From positions 23,329 through 87,328 of the forward strand of contig JARGPL010000017.1 of the NCBI GenBank assembly GCA_029210175.1: a stretch of 64,000 bases of DNA. Reading direction: 5' to 3'. Shown piece after piece: positions 1 through 8,157 of the stretch (position 1 is the stretch's first letter; each line of letters begins with the position of its first letter). Under the pieces are notes generated by a model that was not told where the DNA came from, did no database searches, and worked only from the letters and a program-made list of their open reading frames with translations. The stretch comes from Minwuia sp. Lineage in GTDB: Bacteria > Pseudomonadota > Alphaproteobacteria > Minwuiales > Minwuiaceae. The position numbers and the translations under genes were made by a program.

Positions 1-160
1 ATTCCCCGACACCCAGCCAGTCATTCCCACCCCAGGTGATGGTGCCCGTGCGCGTGTGTGCCCGTACCGCGCCGCCGGGCCAGTCCAGATAGACGAACAG
101 CACCAGCGATATCGACGGCTTGGCCAGCGCGGCCAGGAATGCGGAATCAAGCGTCCTCAT
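1..160 (-). CDS. Distal tail protein, N-terminal part (runs off window)
   Basis: The first 53 codons of a minus-strand gene are visible. The start ATG at 160 overlaps the last 14 bases of the preceding tail gene. The N-terminus contains a short hydrophobic strand followed by WPGGAVRAHTRTGTITWGG and GNDWLGVGE. This pattern is common at the start of distal tail or hub proteins lying just after the tape measure in siphophages. Position and N-terminal motif support a tail-tip role; the domain cannot be fixed without the rest of the gene. Confidence 0.6.
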   Translation of the reverse strand, partial: MRTLDSAFLAALAKPSISLVLFVYLDWPGGAVRAHTRTGTITWGGNDWLGVGE

Positions 161-875
161 GGACCGGCACCTCCCCCAGTTCATCGGCGAACACCTGCAG
201 GAACTGCATCTGCCAGTTCGACACGCCGTTCTGGTCGCGCTCCAACCCCGTCGGCGGGGCGGCCAGAACGAACAGGCCGGACGCCTCATAGGTCACGGCG
301 TCGTCTTCCGCCGCGTCCAGCACCAGGCGCGGCGCGATCGATATGCTGGCCAGCCCGTCGGCATCGGCGGTCACGTCGGCGGTGACCCGGTATCTCCAGC
401 CGCCGATGCTGATCTCGGCACCGCGGGTGAATGCAGGCAGGGATGGCCACAGGCCGCTGACGCTGATGGTCGCCGCATCCGCAGCGGCATTCGCGGCCAC
501 CACCGGCGACGCCCCCACCCAGGGCCGCAGGGTGCCCGTGTCATCCCAGGACCATTCCCCGCCGGATGCGTCGGCCCAGTTGACCGTCGCCGCCTGGTAG
601 GTGCTGACGACGCCGCCGTTGCGATAGGCTTCCCAATCGGTCAGTTGCACCAGGTTGTGACCACCCCGCATGCGTGCCAGGAAGATGTTCAGGTCCGGCA
701 TATGCGGCGGCCCGGCCACGCCACTGACCGTGGCAAGAATCCGCGGGCGGTGGGTTTCCGTCTGGTAGACCGCGCCGGACAGCAGCGACCGGGTGCTGCC
801 GATTCGGTGCTGCGGCACCCAGCCGGATCCGGTGACCTTCAGCGCCGCCGGCCATTGGTAGACATATCTGGTCAT
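147..875 (-). CDS. Distal tail protein downstream of tape measure (242 aa)
   Basis: This 242-residue protein starts at an ATG that overlaps the tape-measure stop (ATGA). It occupies the position of the DUF2460/DUF2163-type proteins that follow the tape measure in gene transfer agents and related siphophages. It has beta-rich composition with several Trp-containing strands, no signal peptide, and a patch WSWDDTG near the middle. The exact family is not recognised. The role as a distal-tail or tail-tip component is inferred from operon position. Confidence 0.6.
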   Translation of the reverse strand: MTRYVYQWPAALKVTGSGWVPQHRIGSTRSLLSGAVYQTETHRPRILATVSGVAGPPHMPDLNIFLARMRGGHNLVQLTDWEAYRNGGVVSTYQAATVNWADASGGEWSWDDTGTLRPWVGASPVVAANAAADAATISVSGLWPSLPAFTRGAEISIGGWRYRVTADVTADADGLASISIAPRLVLDAAEDDAVTYEASGLFVLAAPPTGLERDQNGVSNWQMQFLQVFADELGEVPVHEDA

Positions 876-3301
876 CAGGCCAGGAACCCCGCGTTGTCGC
901 GATGCGCCCGCTGCACGTCCTGCAGCGTCTGCTGTCGCATTTGCTGGAACCGCGGGGCCAGCCGCCGTTCGACATCATCGATACCCAGTCCGCTGACCGT
1001 GATCGACTGGTTGACGGTGACGCCGCCGCCGCCACCGCCGCGCAGCATCCCGCCCGCGGCGTGGTTGGGGATGATGGTGCCCGGTATCTTCGGAATGAAC
1101 AGTTCCGGGCCGCGTTCCCCGACGATGGACGGCATGCCGACCGGCGGGTCACCGCCGCCGGCAAAGTGGGGCAAGGCCGCCGCCAGCGCGCGGCGCAGCG
1201 GTTCCTTGCCTTCGTTCATCCGGGCGATGCCGCGGCTGATCACGTCATTGGGAATGATGGTGCCCGGCCTGTCCGGCACGAACAGTTCCGGGCCCTTTTC
1301 ACCGACCAGTGACGCCTTGCCCGCCGGCGGCCGCCCGCCCTTGGCAAATGCGCCGCCGAACAGGCCGGCGATGCCTTGGAAGATGCCGCCGAACAGGTCG
1401 CCACCGCCACCGCCGCTGCTGTTCTGGGCCTTCGCCTGCTGCACCAGCACGTCGGCCAGCGCCTCACCAATGCTGAACAGCACGTCCAGGATCACGTCAC
1501 CCGCATCCTTGGTGCCGCGGGCAAAATCCTCGAACGATGACCGCAGTTCGTCCACGCCGCTTTTCGCCATTTCTTCCAGCGCGTCGGTGGCTTCGTCGTA
1601 TTTTTCCCTGGCCTTTTCCACCGCCTTGCCGTGCTGTTCGGTGGTGATCAGACCGCGTTCCAGCATTTCATTCAGCCGTTCGATTTCGTCGGCAAGTTTT
1701 TCATGCTCTGTCTTGATGTCTTCAATGACACGCTTGGCGGCCTTGCCCAGGCCGTCGTACTTTTCGTTCACCGCCGCGACGGCGCGTTCGTATTCTTCCA
1801 GTTCCAGCCGCCCGTCGGCGTACAGGTCGTTCAGCTCTGCCAGTTCGGCGGCCTGCTGTTCCTCCGCCGTGCGCAGCGCCGCGACGATTTCGGTGGCGCG
1901 TTCCTGCACCGCGTTGGCCTTTTCAATTTCGGCGATCTTGCGCTGCAGCAGGGCGATTTCCTCTGCCTGCTGTTCCATGCCGGGCCTGACGTTGCCGTCA
2001 TCGTCCAGCACGTCGGCGGCGCGGAACGACCCGAACGTGTCCCGGCCCAGGTCGGTGCGCCGCAGGTCATCAAACTGCGCCTGCAGCTTGGCAATCTCCG
2101 CCGACGCCTTGTCCAGCGTGGCCTGGGGGATGATGTTGCCACCGCCTTCGGCGCCGCCGCCTTCGCCAACGCCGTCCTCACCCTTCATCCGCTTCAGCAG
2201 ATCTTTCAGATCGATGATCTTGGCCGTGAGCCGTTCCACCTCTGCGGCCTGGGCAATGATGTTGCCGGTCAGCTGATCAGGCACCTGTTTGCCAGATGCC
2301 AGCATCCGGTCACGCGCCTCGCGATAATTGCCAAGCTTGGTCGCTGCCGCAGCGGCAGCCTCTTCGACCTCCCGAATTCTGGCGGGCAGCATGGATTCTG
2401 TCGGGATCTCATCGGAGAATGCGGACGCGATATCGCGGACAGTGGCCAGGACTTCAGTCTTGATTTCCTCCCAGCGCACCAGCCAGTCGGCAAAGAGGAT
2501 GCCTGTCTGGTTCATCAGGGCGGTCTGCTGTTGTTGCAGGCGGTTGATCTTGTCACCTGCCTGACGGCCCTTCTCCACCATCTCCTTATCGATGACCGCG
2601 CCTGCCTCGCGGGCCGCAGCGGCGTAGTCATCCAGCCCCTGCTTGCCACCGCGCAACAGGTTGACCAGTGCCGCGCCTTCGCTGTCGAAGGCCTTGAAGG
2701 CGATGCGCAATTGTTCCTGTTCTGATTCCGCGCCCTTGATGGATTCGGCCAGGTCACCCATCACATCGGTGGCGCTGCGCGTGGTGCCATCGGCGTTGCG
2801 GACGGCAATGTCATACTGTTCCAGAATGCCCTTCAGTTCGCCGGAACCTTGCGCGGCCTCCCCCAGGCGCCGGGTGAAGCGCTGAAACGCGATGTCGAGG
2901 GTGTTGGCAGAAACGCCGACCTGTTCGGATGCAAACCGCAGTTCCTGCAACCGCTCAACACCAATGCCCAGCTTGTCGGCTGTATTGGCCAGGTTGGAGA
3001 ATTGCTCAACCGCCTGGCGCGCGGCATCCATTGCCGCGTTCAGCGCAATAGCGGCCCCGCCGAATGCGGCGCCTGCAGCCAGTCCAACAGGGCCCAGCGC
3101 ACCGAACGCATTACCAAATCGGCCTGCAGCTGCGGCAATGCCCTTAAACTCGGCGTCGATCTGGCGGCCCATCTTCTGGATCGGCGTCAGGATCTTCTTG
3201 CTGCCCCGCTTCGCCTCCCCGGCACCCCGGTCCAGCCCGCGAGTCAATGACTGAACATTCGCATCCAGCTTGACGATAAGGGTCTCGATGGTCTCTGCCA
3301 T
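875..3301 (-). CDS. Phage tail tape measure protein (808 aa)
   Basis: This is a long tape-measure protein that sets tail length and is threaded through the tail tube. I chose the ATG at 3301 (MAETIETLIVKLDANVQSL) because AAGGAA lies 7 bases upstream; the longer open frame to 3391 has no such signal. An Ala/Gly-rich hydrophobic segment near residues 55-85 resembles the membrane-inserting part of tape measures. The middle is charged with heptad-like stretches (coiled coil). The C-terminal part has two copies of a conserved block, GPELFVPDRPGTIIPN and GPELFIPKIPGTIIPN, typical of tape-measure C-termini. An accessory cassette separates it from its usual neighbour, the tail chaperone. Confidence 0.9.
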   Translation of the reverse strand: MAETIETLIVKLDANVQSLTRGLDRGAGEAKRGSKKILTPIQKMGRQIDAEFKGIAAAAGRFGNAFGALGPVGLAAGAAFGGAAIALNAAMDAARQAVEQFSNLANTADKLGIGVERLQELRFASEQVGVSANTLDIAFQRFTRRLGEAAQGSGELKGILEQYDIAVRNADGTTRSATDVMGDLAESIKGAESEQEQLRIAFKAFDSEGAALVNLLRGGKQGLDDYAAAAREAGAVIDKEMVEKGRQAGDKINRLQQQQTALMNQTGILFADWLVRWEEIKTEVLATVRDIASAFSDEIPTESMLPARIREVEEAAAAAATKLGNYREARDRMLASGKQVPDQLTGNIIAQAAEVERLTAKIIDLKDLLKRMKGEDGVGEGGGAEGGGNIIPQATLDKASAEIAKLQAQFDDLRRTDLGRDTFGSFRAADVLDDDGNVRPGMEQQAEEIALLQRKIAEIEKANAVQERATEIVAALRTAEEQQAAELAELNDLYADGRLELEEYERAVAAVNEKYDGLGKAAKRVIEDIKTEHEKLADEIERLNEMLERGLITTEQHGKAVEKAREKYDEATDALEEMAKSGVDELRSSFEDFARGTKDAGDVILDVLFSIGEALADVLVQQAKAQNSSGGGGGDLFGGIFQGIAGLFGGAFAKGGRPPAGKASLVGEKGPELFVPDRPGTIIPNDVISRGIARMNEGKEPLRRALAAALPHFAGGGDPPVGMPSIVGERGPELFIPKIPGTIIPNHAAGGMLRGGGGGGVTVNQSITVSGLGIDDVERRLAPRFQQMRQQTLQDVQRAHRDNAGFLA

Positions 3302-3411
3302 GGTGCGGTTCCTTCGGAAATTGGGTTGGTGGACAGGCGTGCGCGGGTTCCGGGTGACGGAACCAACCGACGCGTCTAGACTTCGCCGCATCCAATAGTT
3401 GCGGAGGTTTC

Positions 3412-3726
3412 ATGTTTCTTCTTGGTGTGCTTTCGACGCTCAGCGGCTTCGCGTGCCTGGTAATCGTGGGCGTCCTATTGGCAGTTGTGCCAATGGGGCA
3501 GGTTCTGCGCGATATGGGCGAGAACCCCTTTTCGTTTGCGACGTTCGCGGGGCCGGTGCTGCTGATGGTCGCCCTGGTTCCCGTCGGCTTCACCGCAATC
3601 ATCGCGGGTGTGATGGCTCAGCAGTCGGCAGAACAGGACAAGAAGAGGCCGCGGGATGTGCAAAAAAAGAGCCCGGCCAGCACAACGCCAGCCGAGCCGA
3701 ATCTTAAACCCCGCGACGAAGGGTGA
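3412..3726 (+). CDS. Small two-helix membrane protein, prophage accessory gene (104 aa)
   Basis: This gene runs opposite to the surrounding tail operon. It starts at ATG 3412, preceded by GGAGG with good spacing. Two hydrophobic segments (about residues 2-27 and 43-68) form transmembrane helices, followed by a charged Lys/Arg/Pro-rich cytoplasmic tail. No family is recognised. Orientation, its own ribosome-binding site and a dyad just after the stop mark it as an independently transcribed accessory gene (moron). Small prophage membrane proteins of this kind often act in superinfection exclusion, but nothing in the sequence proves that here. Confidence 0.65.
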   Translation: MFLLGVLSTLSGFACLVIVGVLLAVVPMGQVLRDMGENPFSFATFAGPVLLMVALVPVGFTAIIAGVMAQQSAEQDKKRPRDVQKKSPASTTPAEPNLKPRDEG

Positions 3727-3730
3727 AGGT

Positions 3731-3747
3731 ATAACGACCGTCGTTAT
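3731..3747. promoter_or_regulatory. Perfect 8-bp inverted repeat between convergent genes
   Basis: The sequence ATAACGAC-C-GTCGTTAT is a perfect dyad with one central base. It lies between the stops of the membrane-protein gene and the antirepressor gene. With so short a centre it is more like a protein-binding operator than a terminator hairpin, though a folded form with a 5-base loop is possible. Confidence 0.4.
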
Positions 3748-3761
3748 GCCTTGGGGGGTAA

Positions 3762-4499
3762 TCAGATCAGCAGCCTGTCAGTCTTTTCCGCCAGCAATGC
3801 GATTCCCTTGGCTGTCACGCGCACCTGTTCGCTGATGCGGGTGGAGCCGTCGCCGCGGGTCACCTCGGTCACCTTGTGTTCCAGCAGACCGCGCATCAGC
3901 TTGTCCTGATAGGCGATCCAATGTGCGCAACCGGCGCGGCGGTGAATCCACTTGTTGCCGGACAGCCAGCTGAACAGGTCTTTTGGGCGCATGCCCAGAG
4001 CCTTCGCCGTGTCGGTGATGCATTCTGACCCGTCGGCGGTCGCTATCCGGTCCAACGCCTCAGCCTTCGGCGTCAGTTCGGCAACGTCCTGTTCCAGATC
4101 CAGCACCCTTTCGCTGTATGTCAGCAACAGATGCCGCATCACGGCGGGGTCGTTCAGCGCCTTGACAGGATCCGGCGGGCTCTTTGCCCGTTCTTCACAG
4201 GCGATGAAATACCGCCGGGCCTCACGACCCTTGTCGTTGTTCTCGACCATCGCCAGTTCCTTGGCCATGTCGAGGGTCAGTTTGTATTCCAAAGTGGGGC
4301 GGCCACCTGAAGGGTTTTCCGCCGAATCGCTGAAAACCCAATAGTCCACGCCGTCAGTGAATTCATACTTTTTGATGCGGCGTTTCATCCACGTCGAGAA
4401 ATCATCTTTCACCGCCATGTATCCGTGCAGTTCGCGCGCATCTGCGGTAGGAATGTGGCGCCCGGCGGTCGGCAGGTCGGTGATCTTGATCAGTTCCAT
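3762..4499 (-). CDS. Phage antirepressor, AntA/AntB + KilAC domains (245 aa)
   Basis: The N-terminal region (about residues 15-100, with LHGYMAVKDDFSTWMKRRI and the TLDMAKELAM segment) matches AntA/AntB-type antirepressor domains. The C-terminal half (about 140-240, with LGMRPKDLFSWLSGNKWI) matches the KilAC/phage antirepressor C-terminal domain. Such proteins interfere with phage repressors to favour induction or superinfection responses. The gene is separated by only 11 bases from the upstream 122-aa gene, so the two are probably cotranscribed. It sits in an accessory cassette inside the tail operon rather than next to the CI-like repressor, which is unusual. Family assignment is strong; its target is unknown. 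Confidence 0.85.
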   Translation of the reverse strand: MELIKITDLPTAGRHIPTADARELHGYMAVKDDFSTWMKRRIKKYEFTDGVDYWVFSDSAENPSGGRPTLEYKLTLDMAKELAMVENNDKGREARRYFIACEERAKSPPDPVKALNDPAVMRHLLLTYSERVLDLEQDVAELTPKAEALDRIATADGSECITDTAKALGMRPKDLFSWLSGNKWIHRRAGCAHWIAYQDKLMRGLLEHKVTEVTRGDGSTRISEQVRVTAKGIALLAEKTDRLLI

Positions 4500-4510
4500 G
4501 ATGGTTCCTT

Positions 4511-4879
4511 TCAGGCGGTGCGGCGTGCCGGGATGGATTCGGCGGCGCGGAATGTCGGGCCGAACATGGTGGCGGACAGGCCGGATTCGGTGCTGGCCTG
4601 CCGGATCAAGGCGTCGGCCATGCGGCGCAGGCGGGTGGCGGCGGCCTCGTCGGCAGGGTTCATGGCCCCGGCGCGCAGGAATTCGATGTCGTCGCGCATG
4701 GTGGCGAGGAACGCCAGGCGGTCGGCCGCGGTGCGGACAGCCGCATGGCTCAGGCTTTCGCGGGCGCCGTCGATGTCGACCAGCAATGCCCCTTCGAACG
4801 CCACGTCGTCACCATCATTCAGGGCCAGCGCCATGCACAGCCGCCCGATGTCCGCCCCCTTCTGTGTTGCTCCGTTCAT
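4511..4879 (-). CDS. Hypothetical phage protein (122 aa)
   Basis: The gene starts at ATG 4879 behind AAGGGGATG and is divergent from the small XRE regulator at 4956. The product is acidic at the N-terminus, Ala/Arg-rich and probably all-helical, with no signal peptide or membrane segment. No family is recognised. It is cotranscribed with the antirepressor immediately downstream. Transcription probably starts in the operator region 4880-4955, so the XRE protein may control it. Confidence 0.6.
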   Translation of the reverse strand: MNGATQKGADIGRLCMALALNDGDDVAFEGALLVDIDGARESLSHAAVRTAADRLAFLATMRDDIEFLRAGAMNPADEAAATRLRRMADALIRQASTESGLSATMFGPTFRAAESIPARRTA

Positions 4880-4890
4880 GGATCATCCCC

Positions 4891-4957
4891 TTGATATCGC
4901 CGATGATGTAATTTACATAATCAGATATCGAAACTTAGTCAATGTGAATTACATCAT
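4891..4957. promoter_or_regulatory. Divergent operator with 11-bp inverted repeat and plus-strand promoter
   Basis: ATGATGTAATT (4903-4913) and its exact reverse complement AATTACATCAT (4947-4957) flank the AT-rich gap between the two divergent genes. The right arm overlaps the start codon of the XRE gene. A plausible plus-strand promoter, TTGATA (4891-4896) with a 17-base spacer to TACATA (4914-4919), overlaps the left arm. The arrangement fits autorepression by the XRE protein and control of the divergent antirepressor pair. Confidence 0.55.
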
Positions 4958-5237
4958 GTCTGATATTTTTTCTGTAATCCCCGATGCGGGACAGATCAGG
5001 GCCGCCCGAGCGTTCCTAAGATGGTCGGCACGAGACTTGGCCCGAGAAGCCGATTTGAGCGTTCCGACGATCCAGCGCATTGAGGCCCAGACCGGGCAGA
5101 TTCAAGCGATGATGTCGACAATGGGGGCCATCATTTCTGCCTTTCGACGATACGGCATCACCTTCCTCAAGGACGAAGGGGCGGGCCCCGGCGTTCGATA
5201 CCTGGATCCTCAATTGTCGTTCGACATAGAAGACTGA
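4956..5237 (+). CDS. Small XRE-family helix-turn-helix regulator (93 aa)
   Basis: This is a compact DNA-binding regulator. The helix-turn-helix lies at about residues 12-50 (RAARAFLRWSARDLAREADL then SVPTIQRIEAQ). The C-terminal tail ends in FLKDEGAGPGVRYLDP, a pattern typical of many alphaproteobacterial single-domain XRE regulators. The ATG at 4956 was chosen because it overlaps an operator arm and begins the recognisable fold; the longer upstream frame is not credible. No clear ribosome-binding site is visible. It lies divergent to the antirepressor pair, so it probably represses that cassette and itself. Confidence 0.8.
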   Translation: MSDIFSVIPDAGQIRAARAFLRWSARDLAREADLSVPTIQRIEAQTGQIQAMMSTMGAIISAFRRYGITFLKDEGAGPGVRYLDPQLSFDIED

Positions 5238-5241
5238 CCCC

Positions 5242-5472
5242 TCACCCCTTCGCCTTGATCGACGGGCCGTCGGGATATTTCGCCTGCATGTCTTTCGTCC
5301 AGGCCAGCAGGTCGGCCTTTTCCCTGCCTGTCATCTTGCGATGACTGCCGCCGCCGCCTGATTTGGCCTGCAGCATTTCCGCCCGACCCCGGATGGCCGC
5401 GTGGAATTCGCGGTACGTCGCGTTCCAGAATGTCTCTGGCGTCCAGTCAAGCATGCCGAACGCCAGTTCCAT
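5242..5472 (-). CDS. Phage tail assembly chaperone (76 aa)
   Basis: The N-terminal stretch LDWTPETFWNATYREFHAAI matches the short TAC family (PF09550-type) found in gene transfer agents and related siphophages. In these, the protein folds the tape measure during tail assembly. A Gly-rich linker and a basic C-terminus follow. It starts at ATG 5472 with a G-rich stretch upstream, 17 bases after the stop of the GTA-gp10-like gene. In relatives it is directly followed by the tape measure; here the accessory cassette intervenes. Confidence 0.85.
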   Translation of the reverse strand: MELAFGMLDWTPETFWNATYREFHAAIRGRAEMLQAKSGGGGSHRKMTGREKADLLAWTKDMQAKYPDGPSIKAKG

Positions 5473-5489
5473 CCATCGCCCCCAGGGGG

Positions 5490-5858
5490 TCAGGCCGTCG
5501 GAGGGTTTTCAGGGTCTTCGCCGTCCTCCGCTGCGTCTGCATCGGCGGCCTGTTCGTCGCCGCCGCTGAACGACAGGACGATGCAACGGCGGACGGCGGC
5601 GAACGATCCCATGACATCGGCCACCAGGCACCCGTCCAGAAACGCCCGGTCCAGTTCACCGCCGGACAGTGCATGCAGCGCCGCCACGATGTGGCTGACC
5701 TTCGGCGTGTCCAGGGCGCCGTGGGCCAGGTCGGCGATGCCGACCCCCCAGGCGTCTTCCAGCGCCGCCATGTTGCCCAGGGTGCCGACCAGCACCGCGG
5801 TGCGGCCCGCCACCGTAACGGTGACGGCGCCGCGTTGCGGGTTCGCGCGCTGGATCAT
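5490..5858 (-). CDS. GTA gp10-like tail protein / chaperone (122 aa)
   Basis: The N-terminus (NPQRGAVTVTVAGRTAVL) and the helical region LGNMAALEDAWGVGIADL match the GTA-gp10 family (PF11836), found between the major tail protein and the small tail chaperone. The acidic low-complexity C-terminus (Asp/Glu/Ala) is usual. The start ATG at 5858 overlaps the stop of the major tail gene by 4 bases. Role: tail tube assembly, inferred from family and position. Confidence 0.85.
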   Translation of the reverse strand: MIQRANPQRGAVTVTVAGRTAVLVGTLGNMAALEDAWGVGIADLAHGALDTPKVSHIVAALHALSGGELDRAFLDGCLVADVMGSFAAVRRCIVLSFSGGDEQAADADAAEDGEDPENPPTA

Positions 5859-6277
5859 GCGGCGGTGAAGGCGATGACGCCGCCGCTTTCGAGGCTGACG
5901 GAAAACTCGACCGCGCCTTCGTGCTCGCCACTGTATTCCAGCGACGTGACATGGAACGGGCCTTCGAACGTGCCGAAATCCGGGATGACGATCTGGAAAT
6001 TGATCATCGCCGCGGCATCGATCGCGGCATTCTTCAGCGCGGTGTCGCCCGCGCCGTCGTCGGTGAACACGCCGGATCCGGACACGCCGACCGACTGGGT
6101 GGCGACGGCGCCCAGATATTCACGCCAGCGGCCCGTCGACTGCTGATCGGTGATGTCGATCGCCTGCTTGTTGTGGCTGAAACTGGGGGAACGTAGGCCG
6201 CCGATCGTGGCAAACGTTTCAGGGGAATCGCCGTTGGAAATCTTCAACAGCAGCGCGGCACCGGCTTGTGCGGCCAT
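5855..6277 (-). CDS. Major tail tube protein, TP901-1 family (140 aa)
   Basis: The product matches the phage major tail protein family TIGR02126/PF06199. It carries the characteristic N-terminal MAAQAGAALLLKISNG, the NKQAIDITDQQS motif, and a C-terminal YSGEHEGAVEFSVSLESGG strand pair. It polymerises into the tail tube. Length is normal for the family. It is followed with 4-base overlap by the gp10-like gene, in standard order. Confidence 0.92.
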   Translation of the reverse strand: MAAQAGAALLLKISNGDSPETFATIGGLRSPSFSHNKQAIDITDQQSTGRWREYLGAVATQSVGVSGSGVFTDDGAGDTALKNAAIDAAAMINFQIVIPDFGTFEGPFHVTSLEYSGEHEGAVEFSVSLESGGVIAFTAA

Positions 6278-6331
6278 GGTGTGTACTCCTTCGATATTCG
6301 GGGTTGGCAGTTCGGGGGTGGTCGGGGGGGG

Positions 6332-6745
6332 TCAGGCCGTGGCCTGGGTCGTGATTTCGTATCGGGCAACGCCGTGCCATGTCTCGCCGTCGGCGTCGGC
6401 CATGATGGTCTGATACCGCTTCACGGTCAGAACATGGGTCTGGCCGGTGATGGTCAGGGCCTGGCGGTGCAAGGTGGCGTGAATGGCGGCCAGCACCGCC
6501 GCCGTCTGCTTGCGGCCCATCTGGCGCGACCAGACATGGATGGTCAGATTCTCCACCTGGCCCAGCATGTTCGACCCGTCCCAGGGTTCGGTCAGGGGGT
6601 CGCCCAGTTCGATGTAGGGAAACGTGTCGCTGCCTTGCGGCACGTGATCATAGATGCGATTGCCGACCAGATCGGTCACCGCGCTGGCGCCGGTCAGGGC
6701 GGTGTAGACCGCAGCCTGCACGGCGGATGTGGCGTCACCGGTCAT
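6332..6745 (-). CDS. Tail completion/terminator protein, DUF3168 (137 aa)
   Basis: This protein matches DUF3168 (PF11367): an N-terminal helix (VQAAVYTALTGASAVTDLVG), the RIYDHVPQGSDTFPYIELGD segment, and central IHVWSRQMGRKQ. DUF3168 proteins cap the tail tube at the head end. The order HK97-gp10-like, DUF3168, major tail protein is the standard one. It begins 10 bases after the stop of the upstream gene. Confidence 0.92.
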   Translation of the reverse strand: MTGDATSAVQAAVYTALTGASAVTDLVGNRIYDHVPQGSDTFPYIELGDPLTEPWDGSNMLGQVENLTIHVWSRQMGRKQTAAVLAAIHATLHRQALTITGQTHVLTVKRYQTIMADADGETWHGVARYEITTQATA

Positions 6746-6755
6746 GGCTGTTTCC

Positions 6756-7178
6756 TCACTTCGGCGCGTCGGGCAGGTTGGCCTTCGCCGCCTGCTTTAC
6801 CGCCGCCTTCACCGACCGGTTGATCCGGCCCTTCAGGCGCTTCTTCAGGATGCGATAGGCCGGGAACAGGAACGGTTGCGCCGCGGTGCCGGCATGGTCG
6901 GGCCGGTTCTTGCCGCCGCCTTTCGTGCCGAATTCCACGAACCGCGCATAGAACCGGTTCGTGCCAACGACGGCAGACAGGCCATTGTCACTGATCTGGT
7001 GCGTAATCGATTTGCGCAGATCGCCGGAATCCGCCGGGGCCAGGGTGCGGGCGGCGTCTTCCAGTTCGGCGGCGCTTTTCGCCACGGCCTTGCGGGTCTT
7101 TTCGGCGGCGTTGTTGCCCAGGGCCAGCAGCTTCTTTTCCAGCCGTTCGCGGTTCAGCATCTTCGCGGTGCTGGTCAT
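6756..7178 (-). CDS. HK97 gp10-like tail component (140 aa)
   Basis: The N-terminal helices are followed by LEDAARTLAPADSGDLRKSI and FYARFVEFGTKG, the hallmark patterns of the HK97 gp10 family (PF04883) that joins head connector and tail. Start ATG 7178 overlaps the head-tail adaptor stop (ATGA); a longer frame upstream runs through the adaptor gene and is not used. The basic C-terminus (KKRLKGRINRSVKAAVKQ) is typical. Confidence 0.9.
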   Translation of the reverse strand: MTSTAKMLNRERLEKKLLALGNNAAEKTRKAVAKSAAELEDAARTLAPADSGDLRKSITHQISDNGLSAVVGTNRFYARFVEFGTKGGGKNRPDHAGTAAQPFLFPAYRILKKRLKGRINRSVKAAVKQAAKANLPDAPK

Positions 7179-7522
7179 GTCGCCACCCCGCTTTCGGCAA
7201 TCACCATCATGAACTGCGGGCGGGGGCCGCCGTTGTGTATCTCGCGGATGTTCAGGATCATGTCGGCGTTGCTGGTCCAGACCATGCGGGCGGCGGTGGT
7301 GAAATCCAGCCGGGTGCGCAGCATGATGCGGAACCGCTGGCTGAACTCGATGCGTCCGGCCTCCACGGCTTCCTTTGCCGTGATCGGCTCCACGCGGGCC
7401 CAGACCGTCGCCACCGTGGACCAGGCGCGGGTGAACCCGCCCTGGCCATCGGACGTGTTGCCCTGGCCTTCGATGCGGATCCGCTGATCCATGGCCCCTG
7501 GCTGCATGCGCGGCCCGGCCAT
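7175..7522 (-). CDS. Head-tail adaptor, SPP1 gp16-like (115 aa)
   Basis: The protein matches the phage head-tail joining family (PF05521): MDQRIRIEG near the start, then WSTVATVWARVEPITAKEA and a later RMVWTSNADMILNIREI strand region. Start ATG 7522 overlaps the upstream connector stop (ATGA), which decides it against the longer open frame. It closes the connector ring and provides the tail-docking surface. Confidence 0.88.
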   Translation of the reverse strand: MAGPRMQPGAMDQRIRIEGQGNTSDGQGGFTRAWSTVATVWARVEPITAKEAVEAGRIEFSQRFRIMLRTRLDFTTAARMVWTSNADMILNIREIHNGGPRPQFMMVIAESGVAT

Positions 7523-8142
7523 CAGACATGCACCTTGTACGGCGCGATCAGCCGTTCGACCGCCATGGGCAGGGTCGATGAAATCGTGCCGATCACCACG
7601 GCGGAACGGTTGTCGTACCAGGCGGAAACCAGCTGCAGCGCGGCCAGCCGCAGGCTTGCGGGCAAGCTGCTGGCCGTGTCGCCATATCCGGCGATGAACG
7701 TGATCGTCACCGCGTCCCGCACGTCCTGCACCGATGGCCAGGACTGGCCCTTCTTCAGGCTGATGACGCCGGGTTCGCTGCCCGTGTTGACCGCATAGAC
7801 CGACGTGCCCAGCGTCTGGCTGTCGCCATTGCCGTCCAGATATTTGATCGACGACACCGACTGCAACGGCGGCAGGGGCACGCGGATGCCCGCGTAAGGA
7901 TCGGCCCAGGTCTCGCACGGGAAATCGTCAAGCGTCCAGGCCCATGTCTGAGTCAGCAGGGCACGGCCCAGCATGCCGCGCCGACCGTCCAGATGTTCCG
8001 CCGCGGCGGCGACCAGATCATCTATCAGGCTGTCATCGTCGCTGATCTCCACGCGCAGGAATGCCTTGGCGTCCGCGGTTGAAACCAGCGCCGCCGGGGC
8101 GACCGTGCGGCTCAGGCGATTCGGGGCAAAGGGGTCATACAT
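7522..8142 (-). CDS. Head-tail connector, gp6/phiE125 gp8-like (206 aa)
   Basis: This helical connector (PF05135 / TIGR02215 type) shows the DAKAFLRVEISDDDSLIDDL motif near residues 24-43 and a C-terminal ALQLVSAWYDNRSAVV helix. It forms the ring under the portal. It lies between the capsid cluster and the adaptor, with ATGA overlap to the latter, in the expected order. Confidence 0.9.
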   Translation of the reverse strand: MYDPFAPNRLSRTVAPAALVSTADAKAFLRVEISDDDSLIDDLVAAAAEHLDGRRGMLGRALLTQTWAWTLDDFPCETWADPYAGIRVPLPPLQSVSSIKYLDGNGDSQTLGTSVYAVNTGSEPGVISLKKGQSWPSVQDVRDAVTITFIAGYGDTASSLPASLRLAALQLVSAWYDNRSAVVIGTISSTLPMAVERLIAPYKVHV

Positions 8143-8157
8143 GGGCGGAGTTCCGGT

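Noticed and set aside
120..2276. 718-codon plus-strand frame
   Set aside because: It is the mirror of the tape-measure and tail genes: Ser/Ala/Pro-rich, with no domain and no ribosome-binding site. The minus-strand genes have clear motifs and coupling.
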